A stretch of 64,000 nt of DNA from Drouetiella hepatica Uher 2000/2452 (lineage in GTDB: Bacteria; Cyanobacteriota; Cyanobacteriia; Elainellales; Elainellaceae): positions 28,095-92,094 of the forward strand of contig JAHHHD010000023.1 of the NCBI GenBank assembly GCA_019359505.1, written 5' to 3'. Position 1 is the stretch's first letter. Each line of letters begins with the position of its first letter. The notes beneath the pieces were generated by a model that had not been told where the DNA came from, did not search any database, and saw nothing but the letters and a program-made list of their open reading frames with translations. The position numbers and the translations under genes are program-made. Positions 51,035 to 59,270 of the stretch are shown here, piece by piece.

Positions 51035-52450
51035 AATCGTCTGCATCGCTTGCTCAATTTTTTCTGACCAGGGCAGACCTGAGTTAAGGCGGAGACAGTT
51101 GCCGTAGCTGCCAGATGGGGAAAAGATTGCGCCTGGAGCAATGCTGACGTTTTGTTCTAATGCCTGGTGGTAGAGAGCGATCGCATCAAAGGGCTGAGGC
51201 AACTCGACCCAGAGAACATGACCACCGCTGGGTCGGGTGACGCGAGTTTCAGTCGGAAAGTATTCGCAGATTGCCTGCGTCATCTGCGCCATCTGGGCCT
51301 GGTAGTTGCGACGCAAAAAGCGCAGGTGCCGATCGTAGCCGCCGTTGCTGAGAAAGGCGGCGATCGTTAGCTGGGGAGCAATGGCTGTCGTTTGATTAAT
51401 GACCCACTTGAGCTGCTCTACTTTGGCTTGATAGCGCCCTGCCACCGACCAGCCGACGCGCAATCCAGGAGAGAGGGTTTTGCTGTAGGAGGCGCAATAG
51501 AGAACAATTCCCTGGCGATCGAATGCCTTCAATGCCTTAGGACGGGTGCCCTCAAAGTACAAGTCGCCATAGATATCGTCTTCGATCAAGGGGGTGTCAT
51601 AGCGAGTCATCAGTTCGACTAGCTCTTTTTTCTTGGCATCGCTCATGCAGCTTCCCAGAGGATTGCTAAAGTTGGACACTAGGGCACAGGCGGCAATCTG
51701 ATGCTTTTGCAGTGCGGTTTCCAGGTGCAGCAGAGATAACCCTTCTCGCGGATGGGTGGGTAGCTCTAGCGCCTTGAGGTGCAAAACCTCTAGAGCCTCT
51801 AGCAAGCCATAATAGGTGGGAGACTCGATCGCCACGGTATCCCCTGGTCGAGTCACGGCTTTGAGCGAGAGATAGACCGCCTCAAAAGTGCCATTGGTGG
51901 TGACAATTTCATCGGGGGTAATCGAGCAGCCCGCATCCATCAATCGGCGCGCGACTTCGTGCCGCAAAGACTGACACCCCGGCGGCACATCATAACTGTG
52001 AGCAATCACAGACTGATTGCGTAAGGCTTGCCCCATCAAGCGATTGAGGGTCTCTAGCGGCAGCATTTCCATACTGGGAACGGCTCCGGCGAGATTAACG
52101 CTGTGCTCATGATGAACATGGCGAAGCATTTGAAACGCCATTGAATTATCTACTGAGCTGGCTTTTTTCGGCGGTTTGGATTGGTCGGGTTCTTCTGGGG
52201 CAACTAACAGATTTTGCTTGACGTAATAGCCCGACTGAGGACGGACGCACACTAGCCCTCGGTCTTCTAGCAGACGATAGGCTTCCAGAACAGTAGAAAT
52301 GCTGACCGATAGCTGCTGATGCAAACGGCGCACAGAGGGGAGGCGATCGCCTGGTTGCAGCGTCCCTTCTCGAATGAGCGCACAGATGCGATCGGCGACC
52401 TGTTCGTAGAGGCTGGCGGTTTGAGACTGATCGATCAGTTTCACTTTCAT
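50993..52450 (-). CDS. MocR-type regulator (GntR DNA-binding plus aminotransferase domain)
   Basis: Predicted pyridoxal-phosphate-dependent transcription regulator of 485 residues. A winged helix (about 12-78, ADRICALIREGTLQPGDRLP, SISTVLEAYRLLEDRG) is joined to a fold-type I aminotransferase domain; the PLP lysine is in YSKTLSPGLRVGW (about residue 324) and the substrate-region SNFSNPLGSCMSD is intact. MocR proteins often control PLP or amino-acid genes. Three CTGTACT boxes upstream could be its operator. ATG 52450 gives MKVKLIDQSQ; a longer frame lacks a ribosome site. Its 3' end is a tandem repeat. Confidence 0.9.
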   Translation of the reverse strand: MKVKLIDQSQTASLYEQVADRICALIREGTLQPGDRLPSVRRLHQQLSVSISTVLEAYRLLEDRGLVCVRPQSGYYVKQNLLVAPEEPDQSKPPKKASSVDNSMAFQMLRHVHHEHSVNLAGAVPSMEMLPLETLNRLMGQALRNQSVIAHSYDVPPGCQSLRHEVARRLMDAGCSITPDEIVTTNGTFEAVYLSLKAVTRPGDTVAIESPTYYGLLEALEVLHLKALELPTHPREGLSLLHLETALQKHQIAACALVSNFSNPLGSCMSDAKKKELVELMTRYDTPLIEDDIYGDLYFEGTRPKALKAFDRQGIVLYCASYSKTLSPGLRVGWSVAGRYQAKVEQLKWVINQTTAIAPQLTIAAFLSNGGYDRHLRFLRRNYQAQMAQMTQAICEYFPTETRVTRPSGGHVLWVELPQPFDAIALYHQALEQNVSIAPGAIFSPSGSYGNCLRLNSGLPWSEKIEQAMQTIGSLAKRQFSQAAV

Positions 52451-52483
52451 GGCAACTTTTCTAGGAATGACTAGGCGATATTC

Positions 52484-52537
52484 AGGTAATGATTTTTTGT
52501 AGTGCAAGCTCTGCCCACCCTACAAAAATCATTACCT
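52484..52537. repeat. Intergenic palindrome upstream of the MocR gene
   Basis: AGGTAATGATTTTTTGTA (52484-52501) and TACAAAAATCATTACCT (52521-52537) pair with a 1-base T difference; loop about 19 bases. A stem of the ATGATTTTTT type is shared with the element at 46943. Confidence 0.7.
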
Positions 52538-52587
52538 CTTGGGACTACCCATGACTGAATTTGAGTGAGATGGGTCGGGGGTGGAGC

Positions 52588-52677
52588 AGTACAGTTCAGC
52601 TGAATGACAACCATAACAGTTGATAAAAAATAAACTGTACTCATAACAATTTAACTTGACTGCCTCTGTTCTGTACT
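52588..52677 (-). promoter_or_regulatory. Three CTGTACT boxes upstream of mocR-like gene
   Basis: CTGTACT occurs at 52635-52641 and 52671-52677 (direct, 36 bases apart) and inverted (AGTACAG) at 52588-52594; ACAGTT/AACTGT arms surround the middle one. The layout of direct plus inverted boxes resembles MocR operators. Binding is inferred. Confidence 0.4.
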
Positions 52678-52865
52678 CGTCAGGTGTAAGAAAATTCAAA
52701 GTAGGTCAAGAAGATATTCATGAATGCTGTTCATACCTGCTATGAGACAAGCGATTTGATCATTCAGAGTATGGCTCTTAAATTAGTTGGAATCAGTCGG
52801 TTTAAATCTCAATCGCACTTCAAATCAATCGCACTTCAAATTGAACTTCAAAAGGTGAGCGTCCT

Positions 52866-53204
52866 ATGAATCCCCACAACTTCTCTTCAGAATCAGACTC
52901 GTTTTCAGAATCCAATAGCCCTCTCGATTCGCAGATCATTTTATTTAAGCCTGAGCAGACCTATTCTCAGATTGTTAGCGCCTCAAAACTACGGCGCAGA
53001 TTGCCAAAATCTCAGAGATTGAATGGGCTATGGGAACGTATCATTAATGCTTTAGCGGGTCGATCGGAACCTCAAATTTACCGCAAGCGCGATCGCCAGG
53101 GTAACTGGTATTTCCGTGTCTATGATCCGGTGAGTAGGCAATCTACCACTCTCTCCTCTGAACGGGAATTGCGCACCTGGATTGATCAGCGGTACTATCA
53201 ATAA
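52866..53204 (+). CDS. Conserved-hypothetical type protein
   Basis: Product of 112 residues: an acidic Ser-rich N-terminus, a basic middle (ASKLRRRLPKSQRLNG) and an ordered C-terminus GNWYFRVYDPVSRQSTTLSS, with a C-terminal WIDQRYYQ. No family is recognised with confidence. It begins 415 bases from the MocR start, divergently, and is followed by an NTF2-like gene 18 bases later. Confidence 0.65.
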   Translation: MNPHNFSSESDSFSESNSPLDSQIILFKPEQTYSQIVSASKLRRRLPKSQRLNGLWERIINALAGRSEPQIYRKRDRQGNWYFRVYDPVSRQSTTLSSERELRTWIDQRYYQ

Positions 53205-53222
53205 TTCTGATGAGGTGAGCTA

Positions 53223-53588
53223 ATGCTGGATGAAAGGGCGGCTAAAGAAATTGCTCAGCAGTGGATAGAAGCCTGGAATTCTCACAACCTGGACGAGATT
53301 CTGAGTCACTATGCTGAAGAGATTGAATTCTCTTCGCCACTGATCGTTAAATTGCTAGGCAATGCTGACGGTAAAATTCAGGGAAAAGCTGTTCTCAGGG
53401 ACTACTTTGGCAAAGGACTCAAGGCTTATCCAGACCTAAAGTTTGAGCTGATTCAAGTGTTGGCGGGTGTGAATTGTTTAGTGATTTACTATCGCAGCAT
53501 TCAGAATCTTTATGCAGCAGAATGGATGATGATTGGCGATCGCAATCTAATCACCCAAGTGCAAGCCCACTACAGTTCCACAGTTTAG
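53223..53588 (+). CDS. NTF2/SnoaL-like small protein
   Basis: Product of 121 residues with the cone-shaped NTF2 fold: helix AAKEIAQQWIEAWNSHN, then DEILSHYAEEIEFSS and a beta sheet ending WMMIGDRNLITQVQAHY. Members are small enzymes or binding proteins of varied function. GAGGTG lies four bases before the ATG. Confidence 0.85.
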   Translation: MLDERAAKEIAQQWIEAWNSHNLDEILSHYAEEIEFSSPLIVKLLGNADGKIQGKAVLRDYFGKGLKAYPDLKFELIQVLAGVNCLVIYYRSIQNLYAAEWMMIGDRNLITQVQAHYSSTV

Positions 53589-53636
53589 AAGTTCCACAGT
53601 TTAGAGAGTTCTGTAGTTTAGCTTTAACGCAGAAAA

Positions 53637-54152
53637 ATGATCGAACAAAAGTGCCAAAACTACTATGAGCTGATGGCAGATTACAATCACTGGATGAATC
53701 AGAAGCTCTATGCAATCTGTGCAGATATTCCGGATGAACTGCGACAAAAAGATGTGGGCGCGTTCTTTCAATCTATCCATGGCACATTAAACCATTTGCT
53801 GTTTGGCGATCGCGTCTGGATGGGTCGATTCATGGGTCAACCTTTTGCGGCAAAGATTGGCGATTTGCTCTACGCAGATTTTGATGAGTTGTGGCAGCAA
53901 AGGGAGATGAGCGATCGCCAAATCATTGAATGGTCAAGACAGCTTTCTGATGAGTGGCTAAGCCAACCCTTCTGCTATACCAGTGGTGTTGATGGCAAAA
54001 CTCGTGAACTCCCTGCTTGGACACTGGTAACCCATATGTTTAACCATCAGACCCACCATCGCGGACAGTTGACAGCGCTGTTACATCAACTCGGCTATGC
54101 TCCGGGTGTGACTGATATTCCTTGGATGCCGAGTTTGAATGCGATCGAGTAG
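53637..54152 (+). CDS. DinB-family metal-binding protein
   Basis: Product of 171 residues of four-helix-bundle DinB type. Conserved histidines in SIHGTLNHLLFGDRVW and in THMFNHQTHHRGQLTALL form the presumed metal site. DinB-family members act in thiol transfer or stress; role here unknown. It is 48 bases after the NTF2-like gene and upstream of the AraC gene. Confidence 0.88.
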   Translation: MIEQKCQNYYELMADYNHWMNQKLYAICADIPDELRQKDVGAFFQSIHGTLNHLLFGDRVWMGRFMGQPFAAKIGDLLYADFDELWQQREMSDRQIIEWSRQLSDEWLSQPFCYTSGVDGKTRELPAWTLVTHMFNHQTHHRGQLTALLHQLGYAPGVTDIPWMPSLNAIE

Positions 54153-54183
54153 ATGTAGCCATGCACCACTGAAATTAAGCACA

Positions 54184-55059
54184 ATGAAAACGCGATCGCA
54201 GACTGAATTTCTGGAACAGGGGCAGCTTAGAGAACAGGTAAAATTCTGGCGTGATCCGGCACTTAACAACACGGAGATGCTGCGGGCAACCTACGTTACC
54301 CATTCTTTTTCGCGCCACACCCATGAAGGCTATGCAATCGGCGTGATTGATGCCGGAGTGGAAGAGTTTACCTATCAAGGAGCAACCCATCGGGCGATCG
54401 CGGACAGCATTGTGATTGTGCATCCGGGGGAAGTACATACCGGACATGCGGGAGCCGATGAAGGCTGGCAGTATCGAATGCTCTATCCAGATGTGGGGCT
54501 TTTGCAGAGGGCGATCGCTGAGCTTCAAGAAAGCTCGGCAATGATTCCTTATTTTCCTAATCCCGTGATTCTAGATGATGAGCTAGCAGGACAGTTGCGC
54601 CGACTCCATATGGCGCTGGAAGCGACAAGCTCTCAGCTAGAGCGAGAATCTCGGTTTCTCTGGACGCTGACTCAGCTTATTTTGCGCTACGCGCAGCATC
54701 GTCCTATAGTCCTGCCCATCAGTCCAGAGCGTGGGGCGGTTTTGCGGGTGCAAGATTATCTCCATGCCTGCTTTGCAGAATCCATTTCCCTCGATCATCT
54801 GGCTCAAATTGCTGATCTCAAGCCATTGCGCTTGCTGCGGGTTTTTCAGCGAGAAACGGGATTGCCGCCCCATGCTTACCTAGTGCAGCATCGAGTCCAG
54901 CAAGCCAAGCTGATGCTGTCTAGTGGAAGGGCGATCGCTCAGGTTGCCTATGATACGGGCTTTACCGATCAGAGTCATTTAAACCGTCACTTCAAGCGTT
55001 TAGTGGGTGTTACGCCAGGGCAATATGCGATCGGTTGTCGAGGGCAAAGAGTCGGCTGA
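54184..55059 (+). CDS. AraC-family transcription regulator
   Basis: Product of 292 residues. An N-terminal cupin-like effector domain (SFSRHTHEGYAIGVIDAGVE, HPGEVHTGHAG) precedes two helix-turn-helix motifs in the C-terminal ~100 residues (SISLDHLAQIADLKPLRLLR, VAYDTGFTDQSHLNRHFKR). ATG 54184 (MKTRSQTEF) is used; a longer start overlaps the DinB gene. It immediately precedes azlCD and may regulate it; that is inference. Confidence 0.9.
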   Translation: MKTRSQTEFLEQGQLREQVKFWRDPALNNTEMLRATYVTHSFSRHTHEGYAIGVIDAGVEEFTYQGATHRAIADSIVIVHPGEVHTGHAGADEGWQYRMLYPDVGLLQRAIAELQESSAMIPYFPNPVILDDELAGQLRRLHMALEATSSQLERESRFLWTLTQLILRYAQHRPIVLPISPERGAVLRVQDYLHACFAESISLDHLAQIADLKPLRLLRVFQRETGLPPHAYLVQHRVQQAKLMLSSGRAIAQVAYDTGFTDQSHLNRHFKRLVGVTPGQYAIGCRGQRVG

Positions 55060-55137
55060 GTAGGGGTGAAAAATTGTACAAGACGGATGGCTTGAGCTTC
55101 TTTATGCTTGAGAGCAACACTGTTTTGTGACTGCGCC

Positions 55138-55851
55138 ATGGATGTATCTCACCCTATTTCAAACGCTTCGCCGCGATCGGAATTGCTTGCCGGAGCCAGA
55201 GCCATTTTTCCGCTGGTTGTGGGTGCAGTGCCGTTCGGGATTATTTTCGGGACGCTGGCGGCCGGGAGCCTGTCTTTTGCGGGCACACTTGCCATGTCGA
55301 TCTTTGTGTTTGCGGGTTCATCCCAATTTATTGCGATCGGTCTACTTGCTTCTGGGACGGCTGCACCGCTGATTATCTTGACAACGATCGTGGTGAATTT
55401 GCGGCATTTGCTCTATGCGGTGAGTCTGGTGCCGCACCTGCAAAAGCTGTCGCAGTTCTGGAAACTGGTGCTGGGGTTTTGGCTGACGGATGAAGGGTTT
55501 GCGGTGGCGATCGTCCGATATGATCAGCGAGATATTTCCCCGAACAAACATTGGTATCATCTAGGCGCAGCTCTGTTCATGTATGTGAATTGGGTCATTT
55601 GCACCTTAATTGGTCTGACGATCGGTCGCTGGATACCCAATGCAGCGAGTTGGGGACTCGATTTTGCAATGTCCGTGACGTTCATCGGCATGGTGATTCC
55701 CTATGCCAAAAACTATCCGATGGTGGTGACGATCATCGTATCTGGAATCACCGCGCTATTGGCACATGGATTACCCCATCAGCTGGGGTTGATGGTGGCA
55801 GCGATCGCAGGGATCACGGCAGGGATGATGACAGAACGAAAGACTAGGTAA
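55138..55851 (+). CDS. azlC: AzlC-family branched-chain amino acid exporter subunit
   Basis: Membrane protein of 238 residues with several helices, of the AzlC family that exports branched-chain amino acids (and azaleucine) with AzlD. Features are [20 protein letters not shown], a conserved [16 protein letters not shown] and [15 protein letters not shown] 55138 precedes MDVSHPI. It is followed 5 bases later by azlD. Confidence 0.9.
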   Translation: MDVSHPISNASPRSELLAGARAIFPLVVGAVPFGIIFGTLAAGSLSFAGTLAMSIFVFAGSSQFIAIGLLASGTAAPLIILTTIVVNLRHLLYAVSLVPHLQKLSQFWKLVLGFWLTDEGFAVAIVRYDQRDISPNKHWYHLGAALFMYVNWVICTLIGLTIGRWIPNAASWGLDFAMSVTFIGMVIPYAKNYPMVVTIIVSGITALLAHGLPHQLGLMVAAIAGITAGMMTERKTR

Positions 55852-55856
55852 AGCAT

Positions 55857-56198
55857 ATGAACGAGTTTCTTTTAATTGGCGGCATGGCGATCGTTACCTT
55901 CCTGATTCGCTATCCGGTGCTAGCAATGAGCGGACGCATCAAGCTGTCACCTCAGTTCCTAAAGATCTTAGGCTACGTGCCGCCTGCGGTGTTGACGGCG
56001 ATCGTCGTCCCAGCGGTGCTGATGCCAGAGGGAAATCAAATCTTGTTGAGTTACATGAATGCGCGATTAGTGGGCGCGATGGCTGCAATCGCCGTTGGAT
56101 TCTGGCGCAAGGATCTGCTGCTGACGATCGGGGTAGGAATGGCTGTGTTTTTTGGGTGGCAAGGGCTGCTGGCTATGCTGGCAGGTAATGCTGGATAG
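55857..56198 (+). CDS. azlD: AzlD-family small exporter subunit
   Basis: Product of 113 residues with four helices; FLLIGGMAIVTFLIRYPVLA and LKILGYVPPAVLTAIVVPAV are typical AzlD. It completes the AzlCD pair. Its end overlaps the end of the convergent phosphatase-like gene by 26 bases. Confidence 0.9.
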   Translation: MNEFLLIGGMAIVTFLIRYPVLAMSGRIKLSPQFLKILGYVPPAVLTAIVVPAVLMPEGNQILLSYMNARLVGAMAAIAVGFWRKDLLLTIGVGMAVFFGWQGLLAMLAGNAG

Positions 56199-56637
56199 CT
56201 TCCTCGATAAATTTCTGCCAGGTTTCATTCGGTGTCCAGATTTTATCCATCTCTGCTTTCGCAGTTTCGGGATCAACCTGCTGCTGAGTGACGCGATAGA
56301 GGTAGATGAAAGCAGAGACGCGCATATTCATCGCGCAATGAACAAATACCTTCCGATCGCTGTTCTCTTTCAGGGTCTGAAAGAAGCGATCGAGATCTTC
56401 TAGCGTCGGGTTCTCCCAAATCACTGGAATATGGACATATTGGATGCCTTGAGATTCTACGATCGCTTGCTCATGGGCGATCGCGTTGGTGGAGGTGGGC
56501 AGCGCTAAGTTAACAATTACCTGATATCCAGCCGCTTGAATCTCTGCAAACTGAGCTTCGGTGGGCTGACCTGCTGTAGCAATATTGTCCGTAATGGGGA
56601 CGAAGTTGTAGATCTGCTCAAGAGTGTTGGGAGACAT
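56173..56637 (-). CDS. Protein-tyrosine-phosphatase-like protein (DUF442-type)
   Basis: Product of 154 residues. ITDNIATAGQPTEAQFAEIQ and the catalytic-loop-like KVFVHCAMNMRVSAFIYLYR identify the small phosphatase family. The loop reads HCAMNMR, one residue shorter than the HCX5R of true phosphatases, as is usual for this subgroup; activity is unproven. Confidence 0.8.
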   Translation of the reverse strand: MSPNTLEQIYNFVPITDNIATAGQPTEAQFAEIQAAGYQVIVNLALPTSTNAIAHEQAIVESQGIQYVHIPVIWENPTLEDLDRFFQTLKENSDRKVFVHCAMNMRVSAFIYLYRVTQQQVDPETAKAEMDKIWTPNETWQKFIEEAIQHYLPA

Positions 56638-56803
56638 AGAGGTTCATTGCTGTGATGATGAGTGACGAAATTTTAGGCGATCGGCATTTCTCCCCGAAAG
56701 ATACAGTTCCACCTGTCTTGAGGGATAGCAGAGCGAGGAGCGAGATTTAGATCCCCGGATGCTTGAAGAATCCGGGGATCTGGGCGCTTGTATTTGAGGG
56801 AAG

Positions 56804-57013
56804 TTACATCATGATGCGGTTGAGAACGCACATGACCTTATCGGGGCAGGTGGGAACAGGAATGGGTCGGCTCCATGCCCCTGCCTCGGCAATGCCAAGC
56901 GTGTGCTGTCGCAGAATATGCGCTCTGACGTTGTCTTCGGTGCCGATAACGAGGGTGGTGAGAATGCGCGGATCGGGGTTGATCGGCTGAATTGAGACAG
57001 GACTATAGGTCAT
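56804..57013 (-). CDS. Small conserved-hypothetical type protein
   Basis: Product of 69 residues beginning MTYSPVSIQPINPDPRILTT, with LVIGTEDNVRAHILRQHTLG and GAWSRPIPVP. GGAGTG lies 11 bases before the ATG. Similar short proteins recur in cyanobacteria; no function known. A strong hairpin lies just upstream (57062-57131). Confidence 0.6.
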   Translation of the reverse strand: MTYSPVSIQPINPDPRILTTLVIGTEDNVRAHILRQHTLGIAEAGAWSRPIPVPTCPDKVMCVLNRIMM

Positions 57014-57678
57014 GACGGTTGTTTCACTCCACTATGTAGGTTAAGGAACTGAGCTGAGAAGATGCCCAAAACCAAAGCCACCCTGCTGCTTTTTTGCCAA
57101 GCTTTTTGGGCATGGCGAAGTCAGGGTGGCTAGCGGAGTGATAAACTGCCCTCTAGCCCTCCGAACTGGTTACGCAGTTTTGAGGGTTAGTCGCCTGTCG
57201 CTGTTAGCGCAGCTTCAGGTGACGCTTTAGTTGCGGATCTCTTGGTGTACGGCTCTTTTTTTGTACTGAGATATGAGAGTACTGGAGAACGAGGCTTTTC
57301 GCAAGTGGTTTTTGATACAGGTTTACACGATCGCCCTTCTCTTCACGGCGATTTCTGCGGAAAGTGAAGCGATCGCCCTTCTGTTCTCGGAAGTACGGGT
57401 TCTAAGCTCGAAGTTCCGTGGTTAAAAGTGGAAATCCCCAGCTTTGAGGATAAAGGGCGAGGATTAGAGGGCGATCGCTCTGCTTGAGGGGTTGTGGAGA
57501 CTGGGGGAGCGATCGTAACGACCAAACTTGCTGTCGTCACTACAGACCTTGCTGTGGCTGCTACAAACCTTGTGGTTGTGATCACAGGCTTTGTGGTCGT
57601 TAGGACGGGAATTGCTGGGGTAGCGATCGAACTTACTGCCGTCAGTACAGGACTCTATTTATCCTCATCCTGGCTTAT
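57014..57678. other. Intergenic region with hairpin and degenerate repeats
   Basis: Holds an inverted repeat AGCCACCCTG/CAGGGTGGCT (57076-57085 and 57122-57131) nested in ATGCCCAAA/TTTGGGCAT arms, GC-rich palindromic segments near 57174-57235, and a 21-bp degenerate repeat (57506-57652). No gene is supported. Confidence 0.55.
57506..57652. repeat. 21-bp degenerate tandem repeat
   Basis: About seven units of the form CTTGYTGTNGTNACTACAGAC start at 57506 (poor), 57527, 57548, 57569, 57590, 57611 and 57632. Each is 7 codons, and both strands are open, giving heptad-like VTT or VLT strings. It is related in composition to the alanine/valine-coding repeats at the 3' end of the neighbouring kinase gene. 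Confidence 0.6.
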
Positions 57679-59100
57679 TCAAAGCATCCCCAACGTTGAT
57701 AACTTTCCGCCTGAGCGAACCACAATTCCAACTAGGTACCCTAGTCCCAAGCCCAAAACAGAAGTTCCAGCCAAAATCAGAAATATCTGAAATCTATTGC
57801 AATATTTTAGAAGTCCTTCCCCAGCCAAAGCCCCAGCCAAAGCCCCAGCTGAAATCACAACCAAAAATAGCAACCCAGCCACAGTCAAAACCAAAGCTAA
57901 AACTACAGCCATAGCCACAGCCATAGTCCCAGCCACAGTCTCAGTCCCAGCTAAAGTCACAGCCAAGGCCAGAACCCCAGCCACAGCTACAGCTACAGCC
58001 ATAGCCACAGCTATAGCCGGCGTGAAATCTGTGTACAGTACGAAATCTGTGTACAAGAAAAAACCCATAAAGCCACATATAGTGAGAACTCCTAACAGCC
58101 AGCCCCAAGGAATGGAGATTCTCTGCGCTCTCAAATCAGCTTGTCTAAAAGAAATTGGAGGAAGTTGATAGGAAATATCTGGAGTCTTGGGGTGTTCTAA
58201 AACGATAGGGGGTTTCTCTACTCTTGGCTCAGGCTGTACATAAGGAGGTTGAGAAATACTACGAGTAGGCGTTTGGGCTTTAGGCTTTTCCAAGAACTGT
58301 AGCCACGCCTGCATTGATTGAGGTCGGTCTTTGGCTTCCAGCGCCATCCCTCGCAGAATTGCTCGATTCAACTCATCGCTGAGTCTTGCATTCACCCGAT
58401 TAGGCGGAACCAGAGAAGCATTGTTGTATTTACGAGCTGTCGAGATGGCGGGGCGTTCACCCGTAGCGGCATAGTACAGAGTGGCGGCAAGGCAGTAGAC
58501 ATCAACACTGGTCTCTCGGCTCCCCTTCATCAGTTGCTCGTAAGGGGCAAATCCCTTATTTCCAGCAGTTCCGGTTGTGCTTTGCGTAGAGGGAACCAGT
58601 TCCTTGGCAATGCCAAAGTCAATCAATATCGCTCTACCATCACTCCGCAGCATGATATTCCCAGGGTGAGCATCGCGGTGAACCAGACCCGCTCGATGCA
58701 TGATGCTAAGCGCTTCCCCAATTTGACGAATGCAGGGCACAATCTCAGCCTCTGGAATTGCGCCTGTCCGCTTCACCCGTTGAAACAGATTTTCTCCCGA
58801 CACATAATCCATCACCATACAGGGAATATCGCCCTCCTCAAACAGATCCCGAACTCTGACAATGTGCGGATGCGGATCTTGGGACAGCCTTTCCAGCATT
58901 TGCCCCTCTCGAATAAAGCGATCGACGTATTTGTCGTAGTCTGGATCGTGCCTCAGATACTCATTCGGCGTTTTAATAACCACATCTGCCTTCAGCCGAG
59001 TATGTAGCGCTTTGTATGTAATCCCAAACCCACCTTGACCCAACACATCGCTAATGATGTATTTGCCATTTTGTAGTGAATGTCCATTTGTCCAAGGCAT
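57679..59100 (-). CDS. Serine/threonine protein kinase with atypical catalytic loop and membrane tail
   Basis: Product of 473 residues. Kinase domain about 10-270: LGQGGFGITYKA, VVIKTPN lysine, catalytic loop HRDAHPGN (His for the usual Lys) and LIDFGIAKE. A linker rich in Pro and a membrane helix (about 335-355, GWLLGVLTICGFMGFF) precede a long Ala/Val/Leu-rich low-complexity region coded by GCC/ACA-rich repeats (57800-58030). The loop variant occurs in other cyanobacterial kinases, so activity is likely but unproven. It is 170 bases from another kinase on the same strand. Confidence 0.82.
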   Translation of the reverse strand: MPWTNGHSLQNGKYIISDVLGQGGFGITYKALHTRLKADVVIKTPNEYLRHDPDYDKYVDRFIREGQMLERLSQDPHPHIVRVRDLFEEGDIPCMVMDYVSGENLFQRVKRTGAIPEAEIVPCIRQIGEALSIMHRAGLVHRDAHPGNIMLRSDGRAILIDFGIAKELVPSTQSTTGTAGNKGFAPYEQLMKGSRETSVDVYCLAATLYYAATGERPAISTARKYNNASLVPPNRVNARLSDELNRAILRGMALEAKDRPQSMQAWLQFLEKPKAQTPTRSISQPPYVQPEPRVEKPPIVLEHPKTPDISYQLPPISFRQADLRAQRISIPWGWLLGVLTICGFMGFFLYTDFVLYTDFTPAIAVAMAVAVAVAGVLALAVTLAGTETVAGTMAVAMAVVLALVLTVAGLLFLVVISAGALAGALAGEGLLKYCNRFQIFLILAGTSVLGLGLGYLVGIVVRSGGKLSTLGML

Positions 59101-59147
59101 AAGCTAGCAGGTGAGTGAAGGAAATAAAGCAACGTACAGAATGTCCT

Positions 59148-59237
59148 AAAGCCCCCTTTTTAAGGGGGTTGGGGGGATCGGTTTTCAGTGTTGCAATGGG
59201 TAGATCCCCCTAAATCCCCCTTAAAAAGGGGGACTTT
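59148..59237. repeat. Long imperfect inverted repeat between the two kinase genes
   Basis: AAAGCCCCCTTTTTAAGGGG.. (from 59148) is complementary to the segment ending ..CTTAAAAAGGGGGACTTT (59237), about 30 bases each with a ~25-base centre. It resembles the interspersed CCCCCTTTTTAAGGGGG repeats often seen in cyanobacterial intergenic DNA. Confidence 0.7.
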
Positions 59238-59270
59238 GATTAAGAGAGTTGCACACTGCGTTACGGAACT

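Noticed and set aside
57494..57790. 98-codon plus frame over the 21-bp repeats
   Set aside because: Repeats keep several frames open on both strands; no start signal and it overlaps the end of a confident kinase gene.
58318..59007. 229-codon plus-strand frame opposite the kinase gene
   Set aside because: Antisense shadow of the conserved kinase domain.
59148..59237. Long inverted repeat as an intrinsic terminator of a kinase gene
   Set aside because: It looks like a common interspersed repeat (CCCCCTTTTTAAGGGGG type) and is long and loop-rich; a terminator role could not be supported.
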